Under the pieces are notes generated by a model. The model was not told where the DNA came from. It made no database searches and was given only the letters and a program-made list of their open reading frames with translations. Positions 14,267 through 20,841 of a stretch of DNA of 31,336 nt are shown here, one piece after another. The first letter of the stretch is position 1; each line of letters starts with the position of its first letter. Where the stretch lies: the NCBI GenBank assembly GCA_964567045.1, contig CAZMLE010000049.1, forward strand, positions 1 through 31,336, given 5' to 3'. The translations under genes and the position numbers were made by a program. Source of the stretch: JAFNGF01 sp964567045. Lineage in GTDB: Bacteria > Planctomycetota > Phycisphaerae > Sedimentisphaerales > Anaerobacaceae.

Positions 14267-15427
14267 TTAACATTTGGCTTCCCGCGAAGCGGGGACCCTC
14301 CAACAGGCTACAAAATGCCCTTTTCTGTCGCTGCCTTCTACCAGCGGCGGCATCTGGCTGAGGCAATCAGGTCCGGCTAAAGAGCACCTCGGGCCAAAGG
14401 TACAGCCGACCGGCGGATTCAAGGGTGGCACGGCCATCCTGGCCGTGTTTTCACGGGCTGGAAGCCCGTGCCACAGCGCTGCTCTGCTATGCCGCGGGGA
14501 GACACCAATTTGCGGATTGTGGCACGGCCATCCTGGCCGTGATTTCATGGGCTGGAAGCCCATGCCACGTATAAGGGCACGCGTATAAGGATGAAGCGGG
14601 TGTCGGCACAGTTTTTCGGCTGAAGCGCGCTCCACTATCCTGCCCATATACATAACTGCCACGACGTCGCAAAAGAAATCCACCACCGCCAAGTCATGTG
14701 TTATGAATAGATATGTCAGCCCGAATTCTTCCTGCAAATCCTTCAGCAGGTTCAAAATCTGCGCCTGAATCGAAATATCGAGTGCGCTGACCGGCTCATC
14801 GCAAATTACCAATTTGGGTGCAAGCGCCAAAGCTCTGGCTATGCCGATTCGCTGCCGTTGACCGCCGGAGAACTCATGCGGATAACGGTTTATGTGGGAG
14901 CCTTCCAGTCCCACTTTTGACAGCAATGCTACAACTCGCTCAGTCATCTCGCCGTCAGTTGCCAGCCTGTGGACTTTCAGCGGCTCACCGATAATGCTGC
15001 CGACCGTCATTCGCGGGTTCAGCGAGCCATACGGGTCTTGAAAAATGAGCGAAATGTCCTTGCGGAACTGGCGCAGCTTGTTCTTATCGGCGGACAAAAC
15101 GTCCACCCCTGCTTCGGCAGGGGCAAGCCTGTCCCCACCCCTGCTTTCGCAGGGGTAAACTTGTCCCCGCAAAAGCGGGGAGCGGGGATTAAAAACTACC
15201 CGTCCGGCAGTTGCCGGTATCAGGCGAACTATAGTTCTGGCAACGGTTGTCTTGCCGCAGCCGCTTTCGCCAACCAGGCCGAGCGTTTGCCCGCGTCTTA
15301 TGGAAAAACTCACTCCGTCGACTGCCCGGATATGCCCGGCCGTGCGGCGCAGCAGACCTTTCCTTACGGGGAAATAGGTCTTGAGGTTTTCGACCGTCAG
15401 AAGATAATCGTTTGTATTGCTCATCAT
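14267..15427 (-). CDS. oppF: Oligopeptide/dipeptide ABC transporter ATP-binding protein, second ATPase
   Basis: This cytoplasmic ATPase of an Opp/Dpp-type importer has Walker A GESGCGKT (53-60), Q-loop region IFQDPYGSLNPRMTVG, signature FSGGQRQR (186-193), Walker B LVICDEP (206-212), switch histidine FITHDL, and the family C-terminal zone with PPVGCTFGPRC. At 386 residues it is longer than usual. About 30 extra residues (about 80-109) sit between the first strands and IFQDPY, and about 45 more (about 288-335, including GMGFQPMKSRPGWPCH and WHGLPARENTARMAVP) precede the conserved cysteine region. Both are translations of palindromic repeats inserted in frame. Its start overlaps the oppD stop by four bases. 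Whether the ATPase tolerates the insertions is not known, but the frame and motifs are intact. Confidence 0.92.
   Translation of the reverse strand: MMSNTNDYLLTVENLKTYFPVRKGLLRRTAGHIRAVDGVSFSIRRGQTLGLVGESGCGKTTVARTIVRLIPATAGRVVFNPRSPLLRGQVYPCESRGGDRLAPAEAGVDVLSADKNKLRQFRKDISLIFQDPYGSLNPRMTVGSIIGEPLKVHRLATDGEMTERVVALLSKVGLEGSHINRYPHEFSGGQRQRIGIARALALAPKLVICDEPVSALDISIQAQILNLLKDLQEEFGLTYLFITHDLAVVDFFCDVVAVMYMGRIVERASAEKLCRHPLHPYTRALIRGMGFQPMKSRPGWPCHNPQIGVSPRHSRAALWHGLPARENTARMAVPPLNPPVGCTFGPRCSLAGPDCLSQMPPLVEGSDRKGHFVACWRVPASREAKC
14425..14474. repeat. 50-bp palindromic repeat (GFQPM family), copy 1, inside oppF
   Basis: The element runs from GTGGCACGGCC to CCCGTGCCAC with internal hairpins GGCCATCCTGGCC and GGGCTGGAAGCCC. 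It is read in frame as part of oppF (as WHGLPARENTARMAVP). Confidence 0.9.
14519..14568. repeat. 50-bp palindromic repeat (GFQPM family), copy 2, inside oppF
   Basis: Same 50-bp structure as copy 1 with CATGGGCT in place of CACGGGCT. It is read in a different frame from copy 1, giving GMGFQPMKSRPGWPCH, so the two copies show that different frames of the element stay open. Confidence 0.9.
15106..15187. repeat. Cluster of three GC hairpins inside oppF
   Basis: CCCCTGC-TTCG-GCAGGGG (15106-15123), CCCCTGC-TTTC-GCAGGGG (15138-15155) and CCCCGC-AAAA-GCGGGG (15165-15180) follow one another. The second stem is identical to that in xylB (6127-6144), in the opposite orientation relative to the window. 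All are translated within oppF residues about 80-109. Confidence 0.85.
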
Positions 15428-16413
15428 TCATAGCCCGGCGCCCGCCAGCAGGCAGTCCACCGACCCGGCTGGATTTCGTGCAGGGCCGGTTCAATCGTCC
15501 GGCAGCGCATATCTTCACAGCCTATGCGACATCGTGGATGAAACTTGCAGCCGGCGGGAAAATGCGGTGGGTCCGGAACCGTTCCTGGGATTGTCTGCAA
15601 ACGTTTTACCGCCGAGCCCAGCCTGGGCAAAGACTGCAACAAGGCTTGAGTATAGGGATGATGCGGCTGTGCAAAAAGCTGCTGAGAATCAGCAATTTCC
15701 ACTATATGCGCTGCGTACATCACTGCGATATTATCAGCCCTGTGAGCCACGATGTCCAGATTATGCGTGATTAGCAAAATGCTCAGGCCGTTTTGTTCCT
15801 GGAGGTCGTCGAGAAGGTCCAGAATCTGGGCCTGAACGGTCGTATCGAGGGCGGTAGTGGGCTCATCAGCAATCAGAAGCGCCGGGTTACAGCTTATCGC
15901 CATTGCTATCATCACCCGCTGCTGCATACCGCCGGAGAGCCGGTGCGGATACTCCAAGACCCTACGCTCTGGGTCGGCAATACCTACCTTTCGCAGCAGC
16001 GCTACCGCATCTTCCCACGCCTGGACTGCTGCCTTATTCTGGTGCAGCTCGATGGCCTCAGCAATCTGATCGCCCACAGTGTAGACCGGGTTTAGACTTG
16101 TCGCCGGCTCTTGAAAAACCATAGAAATCTTACTGCCGCGAATAAGTCGCATCTGTTTTTCACTCAATGCCAAGAGGTTCTGCCCTTCAAGGAAAATTTT
16201 GCCCTGCACGACTCTGCCCTGGCCGGCAGGAAGAAGCCGCATAATCGCCAACGCCGCGGTTGTCTTGCCGCACCCACTCTCGCCAAGAAGCGCGAATGTT
16301 TGGCCCTTCTTTATCGAAAAGCTAACGTCCTGGACCGCCGGCGCTACACCGGCTTGCGTAAAGAAGCTGACGCACAGGTTCTCGACCGATAAGAGTACTC
16401 CGTCTACGTCCAT
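15424..16413 (-). CDS. oppD: Oligopeptide/dipeptide ABC transporter ATP-binding protein, first ATPase
   Basis: This 329-residue ATPase is a partner of OppF in an Opp/Dpp importer. Walker A is GESGCGKT (44-51), the Q-loop region is VFQEPATSLNPVYTVG, the signature is LSGGMQQR (159-166), Walker B plus D-loop is LLIADEPTTALD (179-190), the switch is LLITHNL, and the C-terminal oligopeptide zone ends in PHFPAGCKFHPRCRIG. The start has an excellent ribosome-binding site (GGGAGG eight bases before the ATG). That site and the first codons belong to a duplicated segment that also occurs at the end of oppC. The stop overlaps the oppF start by four bases. Confidence 0.94.
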   Translation of the reverse strand: MDVDGVLLSVENLCVSFFTQAGVAPAVQDVSFSIKKGQTFALLGESGCGKTTAALAIMRLLPAGQGRVVQGKIFLEGQNLLALSEKQMRLIRGSKISMVFQEPATSLNPVYTVGDQIAEAIELHQNKAAVQAWEDAVALLRKVGIADPERRVLEYPHRLSGGMQQRVMIAMAISCNPALLIADEPTTALDTTVQAQILDLLDDLQEQNGLSILLITHNLDIVAHRADNIAVMYAAHIVEIADSQQLFAQPHHPYTQALLQSLPRLGSAVKRLQTIPGTVPDPPHFPAGCKFHPRCRIGCEDMRCRTIEPALHEIQPGRWTACWRAPGYE

Positions 16414-16476
16414 CGTTCATCCTCCCGTGGCACGGCCATCCTGGCCGTGATTTCATGGGCTGCAACCCCATGCCAC
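16400..16476. repeat. Duplicated 77-bp unit A: oppD start region plus 50-bp palindrome (copy 3)
   Basis: This unit joins a 26-base segment (16400-16425, containing the oppD ribosome-binding site, ATG and first codons on the reverse strand) to a 50-bp GFQPM-family palindrome (16427-16476). It differs from unit B by three bases. Confidence 0.9.
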
Positions 16477-16486
16477 TTACAGCATC

Positions 16487-16563
16487 CCGTCTACGTCCAT
16501 CGTTCATCCTCCTGTGGCACGGCCATCCTGGCCGTGATTTCATGGGCTGGAAGCCCATGCCAC
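16487..16563. repeat. Duplicated 77-bp unit B, forming the 3' end of oppC (copy 4)
   Basis: Same 77-bp unit as A, ten bases away. It is read in frame by oppC as WHGLPAHEITARMAVP followed by PQEDERWT, with the oppC stop (TAG) created inside the duplicated oppD start segment. Confidence 0.9.
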
Positions 16564-17750
16564 CGCGGGTCAATTGCATCTCGCAGACCTTCACCTGCCA
16601 AATTGTAAGCCATCACGGTCAGAAATATTGCCAGTCCCGGAAACAGAGCCAGCCACCACAGGAACCTGCCGGAGGTACTGACTCCTAAGCTGAGCATCTG
16701 TCCCCAGCTCGGTGTCGGCGGTGCGACACCAAAGCCGAGAAAGCTAAGGGCCGCCTCGATAAAAATAGCGCTGGAAATGCCGAATGTGGCGTTGACCAAC
16801 GCCGGAGCGATAGCGTTGGGCAGCATGTGCCTAAAAAGAATGCTCCGCAGCGGCAAGGCGAGCGAGATTGCCGCCTGAACAAAGTCCTGCCGGCGCAGCT
16901 TCAGAAACTCCGCTCGAATGAATCGAGCACTGCCGGTCCAGCCGGTAATGCCGATGATTATCATAGTGTTAAAGATGCTTCGCGGGAAAAAAGCCATGAA
17001 AGTGATGATGAGAAAGAATACGGGAATTGCCATAACGGCCTCGACAATCCGCATGCCGATAAAATCGATCTTGCCGCCGAAGTATCCCAGAATCGCCCCA
17101 ACTGCGATGCCGATAATGGTGGATATTCCCACCGCCACAAACCCTACAGAAAGAGATACCCTGCTGCCGTGGATCAATCTGCATAGAACATCGGCGCCGA
17201 CATCATCGGTTCCCAGCCAGTGCCGGCGGCTGGGCGGCTGCCGGCACAATTTCAAATCTGTGCGATCGTAACCGTGAGGTACTGGAGCAAAGACCGCATT
17301 GGTGGCTTTGCCCGATGCAACAAGAGCTTTGTAATCTGTGGCATCCAGCCTTCGACGGCCAGAAGTGGCTAATATCAGCACAGAGCCCAGCAAAACTATT
17401 ACAAAGCCTATGCTGAGCTGACGCCCAACTTTCCCGGCGCGGCCAAAGGGTTCCACAAGCCTCTGATTACGACGAACCAGAAGCACATGCAGGAACCCGA
17501 CAACGACCGCAAGGAATATACAGTAGTCTGTCGGCTGAAGATTCTTGAAAAGAGGAAAGTGCAGCTTGCTGTCTATGCGAACAATAAAGGGCCTGTCGCT
17601 GGCAAGAAACGGGGCAAAAACAGCAAACAGAAGGAGAAACGCCACAAATATCAGGCAGGCCATATTCAGCCGGCTTTTTCTAAACCGGCGCCAGACCAGC
17701 TCACCGTACGGTAGACCCCAGTTGGGTCTTTCTTGCGACTGTTTGCTCAT
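16491..17750 (-). CDS. oppC: Oligopeptide/dipeptide ABC transporter permease
   Basis: This inner-membrane permease of 419 residues has the standard C-terminal transport domain: HWLGTDDVGADVLCRLIHGS, ILGYFGGKIDFIGMRIVEAV, and an EAA-type coupling loop in the region of RQDFVQAAISLALPLRSILF. It ends with FGVAPPTPSWGQMLSLG and LAGEGLRDAIDPR. Between the first membrane helix (about 33-51) and the transport domain lie about 130 residues with two more hydrophobic segments (about 75-92 and 112-128), longer than in enterobacterial OppC. The last ~24 residues after DPR are encoded by a palindromic repeat and the duplicated oppD start. It begins six bases after the oppB stop. Confidence 0.92.
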   Translation of the reverse strand: MSKQSQERPNWGLPYGELVWRRFRKSRLNMACLIFVAFLLLFAVFAPFLASDRPFIVRIDSKLHFPLFKNLQPTDYCIFLAVVVGFLHVLLVRRNQRLVEPFGRAGKVGRQLSIGFVIVLLGSVLILATSGRRRLDATDYKALVASGKATNAVFAPVPHGYDRTDLKLCRQPPSRRHWLGTDDVGADVLCRLIHGSRVSLSVGFVAVGISTIIGIAVGAILGYFGGKIDFIGMRIVEAVMAIPVFFLIITFMAFFPRSIFNTMIIIGITGWTGSARFIRAEFLKLRRQDFVQAAISLALPLRSILFRHMLPNAIAPALVNATFGISSAIFIEAALSFLGFGVAPPTPSWGQMLSLGVSTSGRFLWWLALFPGLAIFLTVMAYNLAGEGLRDAIDPRWHGLPAHEITARMAVPQEDERWT

Positions 17751-17756
17751 AACTTT

Positions 17757-18755
17757 CTACACGGCACGGTCAAAACTTATCCTCGGGTCCGCGATGGCGT
17801 AGGCGATGTCACCGAGCAAAAGGCCGATCAAATTCAGAACTCCGGCAATTGTTGCCACCGCCATCACAACGTTATAGTCGCGGTTGGTGACCGCCTCAAA
17901 AGCCAGCAGTCCCATGCCTGGAATACTGAAAATCTTCTCGATAATAACTGAGCCTGCGAACATGACCGGCAGCAGCGTCGCCATAATCGTAATCAGCGGA
18001 ATGATGCTGTTGCGAAAAGCGTGCCGCAGTATCACAGCCGACGCCGACAGGCCTTTTGCCCGCGCTGTTCTAACATAGTCCATACCCAGATTGTCCAACA
18101 TCGCCGCCCGTACCTGTTTGGCAAGATATGCAAAGCCGGTATAAGTCAGGCAAAGCACCGGCAAGGCAAGATGCCAGAGTCTATCCACCAGCCAGGGCAA
18201 GAAGGCCAACTGCTCTGCGTTGTTGCTCGATAGTCCTGCCGGCGGAAACCAATTCTTAAAAGTCGGCCCGGTAAAATAACCGATGAGCATTTGGCCGACC
18301 CACATAACTGGCAAAGACCATAGCATAAGCAGAATCACCGAACTTGCCCGGTCAAAAAAACGCCCGTGCCTTACCGCCGCCAGAATCCCCACCGGCAGCG
18401 ATACCGCGTAGACAATCACCAGAGCAATCAGGTTCAAGGTTAGTGTGATCGGCAATCTTTCTTTGATTAGCTCAATGACGGGCCGACGGTGCTTGATTGA
18501 ATCGCCGAAATCAAGGCGCACCACGTGACCTAACCAGCCGGCATACTGAACATAAACAGGCTTATCCAACCCATATAGTTTCATCCGCGCTACACGGACG
18601 TCACCTGCTCGCTGGGCGTCCATCTGGCTGGACGGTCCCACAGACAAACTGACCGGATCGCCAGGTGCAATCCTACTGATTGCGAAAACTACTATGGTCA
18701 CGCCCAACAGCGTGGGAATCATCAACAACAACCTTCTAATGATGTACGTTATCAT
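17757..18755 (-). CDS. oppB: Oligopeptide/dipeptide ABC transporter permease
   Basis: This inner-membrane permease of 332 residues has the OppB/DppB start MITYIIRRLLLMIPTLLGVT, then ISRIAPGDPVS, a membrane domain with about six helices, and an EAA-type loop (YVRTARAKGLSASAVILRHA) that contacts the ATPases. It ends with IIEKIFSIPGMGLLAFEAV and ADPRISF. I chose the ATG at 18755; a TTG at 18773 would add six residues and lies against a hairpin cluster. It is followed by oppC after six bases. The gap to oppA (18756-18898) is filled with palindromes. Confidence 0.93.
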   Translation of the reverse strand: MITYIIRRLLLMIPTLLGVTIVVFAISRIAPGDPVSLSVGPSSQMDAQRAGDVRVARMKLYGLDKPVYVQYAGWLGHVVRLDFGDSIKHRRPVIELIKERLPITLTLNLIALVIVYAVSLPVGILAAVRHGRFFDRASSVILLMLWSLPVMWVGQMLIGYFTGPTFKNWFPPAGLSSNNAEQLAFLPWLVDRLWHLALPVLCLTYTGFAYLAKQVRAAMLDNLGMDYVRTARAKGLSASAVILRHAFRNSIIPLITIMATLLPVMFAGSVIIEKIFSIPGMGLLAFEAVTNRDYNVVMAVATIAGVLNLIGLLLGDIAYAIADPRISFDRAV

Positions 18756-18780
18756 CGCAGGAAAACCCCGCAATAAATTG

Positions 18781-18892
18781 CCCGGCTCCGCCGGGATTAA
18801 CCCACCTTACGTCTGGCGGGTTAACCCCCGGCTTTATCCCGGGGGTAGACCCTGCCCACCAGGGGCAGGGCTAATCAGAGCCGTCCCGGCTC
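18781..18892. repeat. Cluster of five hairpins between oppA and oppB
   Basis: In order: CCCGGC-TCC-GCCGGG (18781-18795), a TTAACCC...GGGTTAA stem with GTCTGGCGG core (about 18798-18825), a CCCCGG...CCGGGG hairpin, a CCCTGCC...GGCAGGG hairpin (about 18850-18870) and GAGCCG-TCC-CGGCTC (18878-18892). They may lower or separate expression of oppA from the rest of the operon, as intercistronic palindromes do in other bacteria. Confidence 0.7.
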
Positions 18893-18898
18893 ATAGTA

Positions 18899-20707
18899 CT
18901 ATTCATATCGCTGCTCACTTTTGGGCACGTACCACTCCAGATAATCAAGGCCCAGCTTGTGAACCACCACATTTTTGAAACGCCGGTCGACCAGGCGAAA
19001 AGTCGGGCGGGTGAATAGAAAAGTGTAAGTCTGTTCTTCATGCAGAATCCCGTGCAGACGTTGATAAAGTTTACCCCTGGCATCGTCATCAATGGTACGC
19101 CTGGCCTGCTCGATTATTACATCTGCGTCCGGATTGCGGAATCCCACGAAATTGGAACCTCCATTGCCAATCTGCGAGGAATGAAACAGTTGGTAAGGGT
19201 CTTCGAGTGCATCACCTGCCCAGCCGGCAATGTAGGCCTGGAATTCTCTACGATTTAGCCGATCCCATAGAATCGACCATTCACAGGGTTCGGCAATAAC
19301 CTCAACGCCCACTTTCGCTGCTTCATCCTTCAATAGCTTGGCCAATCTTTCAAATAGGGCGTATGAGCTGGCGTACATAAACTTGAACCGCAACGGCACT
19401 CCATCTTTGTCGCGTAAGCCATCGCCATCCGTGTCACGCCAGCCGGCCTTATCGAGCAACTGGGCGCTTGTCTGCGGGTCGTATGGCAAAGGCTCAATAT
19501 TGGGATCGTTTTGGGGCCCTTGAAAATAAAATGGCCCCGTAATCTGGCGGCCGTGACCTTGCAGAAGATGAGCTACTATATCTTGGCGATTGATGATGCC
19601 GGTCATAGCCCGCCGAACCAACCTGTCGGAGAAAAATGGCGTCCCTTGATTCCAGCCGATGTAGTAGAAAGGCGTCGACGGCGTCCAATAGGAAAGACAA
19701 TAAAACTCTTTGCTGAACTTTCCGTCCTCGGCCAACTCGGCAAATTGTTCCGGCTCAGGTATAACAATATCCACCTGGTGACTGCGTAGAGCCTGCACGC
19801 TCGCTACAGGATTGGCAATAAACCGATACACAACCTTTTTCAGCTTTGGCTTTCTGCCCCAATAGTTCTCATTCCGCCGCAAGACCACCTGCCTGCCTAC
19901 GTCCCACTTCTCGAACACGTACGGTCCGCTGCCTACAGGATTCGATACACGTTTGTTGAACTGGTCCGGATCGGCGAACTGGTAAACGTGCCTGGGAAGT
20001 ATGCCCGTACGAGTGAAGGACAGGTTTGTGGCACGCCCATCCTGGGCGTGGATCACGGGCTGGAAGCCCGTGCCACGCAGGAAATGCGGTCTTTTCAGGG
20101 AGAACTTCACGACAAGGTTGTCAATCTTCGTGACTTTTAGGACATCAGCGTATCGACTCGCTACATTGGCGGCATCGACTTTCGGATTAGTGATCGTTTC
20201 GTAGGTAAAAATGACATCATCGGCGGTCACGGGCGTGCCATCCGAAAAGTGTATGTCGTCTCGCAAACGGAAAGTTATCTCCAATCCGTCACTTGAAACC
20301 TCATAACTTTCCGCCAGATGCGGTTTCAATTGCCTGCCGTTGGCGGGGTCATAGTCATATACCAAAAGCGGCTCGAAAATATATGGTATGGTGATCCACA
20401 CCGTGTAGATGTCCGTCTCGGCGGAAATCGGATTCAGAGTCTTAGGCTCAACACGGAACGCCCATATCAGCCAGTCACCATCGTCTACGTCCATCGTCCA
20501 TCCTCCTTCGTCCGTCCCCTGTCGAGGGACGACGGACGAGGCACGAGGGACGAGGGACGAGATAGCCTCGCCCGTAAGTGTCTGGTTAAGGTGATTTAGT
20601 CGCTCGTAAAGCCGGTCGGATTGGACTATCGAAAGAATTTGCAGCAGAATAGTAATCGACAGGAACAAAAAGAGAAAAAATGTGGCAAGACCTCCACGGC
20701 CACTCAT
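18899..20707 (-). CDS. oppA: Oligopeptide/dipeptide ABC transporter substrate-binding protein, membrane-anchored
   Basis: This extracytoplasmic solute-binding protein (SBP_bac_5 family, 602 residues) has FEPLLVYDYDP, LAESYEVSSDGLEITFRLRD, FSDGTPVTADDVIFTYE, GSGPYVFEKWD and NENYWGRKPKLKKVVYRF as family landmarks. It has no lipobox; an N-terminal hydrophobic helix (about 8-28) followed by a possible coiled coil suggests a membrane anchor. Residues about 51-75 correspond to a GACGAGG-type repeat, and residues about 211-228 (RGTGFQPVIHAQDGRATN) are a 49-bp palindromic repeat translated in frame. The ATG at 20707 is chosen because GGAGG lies eight bases before it. As first gene of the operon, its promoter should lie in or above the hairpin cluster at 20757-20811. 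Confidence 0.93.
   Translation of the reverse strand: MSGRGGLATFFLFLFLSITILLQILSIVQSDRLYERLNHLNQTLTGEAISSLVPRASSVVPRQGTDEGGWTMDVDDGDWLIWAFRVEPKTLNPISAETDIYTVWITIPYIFEPLLVYDYDPANGRQLKPHLAESYEVSSDGLEITFRLRDDIHFSDGTPVTADDVIFTYETITNPKVDAANVASRYADVLKVTKIDNLVVKFSLKRPHFLRGTGFQPVIHAQDGRATNLSFTRTGILPRHVYQFADPDQFNKRVSNPVGSGPYVFEKWDVGRQVVLRRNENYWGRKPKLKKVVYRFIANPVASVQALRSHQVDIVIPEPEQFAELAEDGKFSKEFYCLSYWTPSTPFYYIGWNQGTPFFSDRLVRRAMTGIINRQDIVAHLLQGHGRQITGPFYFQGPQNDPNIEPLPYDPQTSAQLLDKAGWRDTDGDGLRDKDGVPLRFKFMYASSYALFERLAKLLKDEAAKVGVEVIAEPCEWSILWDRLNRREFQAYIAGWAGDALEDPYQLFHSSQIGNGGSNFVGFRNPDADVIIEQARRTIDDDARGKLYQRLHGILHEEQTYTFLFTRPTFRLVDRRFKNVVVHKLGLDYLEWYVPKSEQRYE
20028..20076. repeat. 49-bp palindromic repeat (GFQPM family), copy 5, inside oppA
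   Basis: It runs from GTGGCACGCCC to CCCGTGCCAC, with the inner hairpin GGGCTGGAAGCCC. It is translated in frame as GTGFQPVIHAQDGRAT between the typical family segments KRPHF and LSFTRTGILPRHVY. Confidence 0.9.
20484..20566. repeat. Low-complexity repeat inside oppA
   Basis: On the reverse strand this is several degenerate copies of GGACGAG/GGACGATGGAC. Its left part (about 20486-20509) nearly matches the oppD start segment duplicated at 16400-16425 and 16487-16512. It encodes a variable spacer right after the membrane anchor. Confidence 0.7.
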
Positions 20708-20756
20708 AAAACAAACCTCCAATGTTTGCATTAAGGGCCGAAGTCAATGCGGGTAA

Positions 20757-20841
20757 CCCTGCCAGAGCCTGGCAGGGCTAACCGGTTAACCCCGCCATCA
20801 CTATGGCGGGGTCATTATTTAGCCCCACGTTCTACGCGGGG
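20757..20841. repeat. Three hairpins upstream of oppA and in the end of the next gene
   Basis: CCCTGCCAG-AGC-CTGGCAGGG (20757-20777) and CCCCGCCAT-CACT-ATGGCGGGG (20790-20811) are perfect 9-bp stems; CCCC...GGGG (20823-20841) lies inside the last codons of the unknown gene ending at 20815. They could end or attenuate its transcript. Confidence 0.75.

Noticed and set aside
14425..16563. Repeats of the opp operon considered as a CRISPR array
   Set aside because: The repeats are palindromic 50-mers at irregular distances inside genes, without regular spacers or cas genes.
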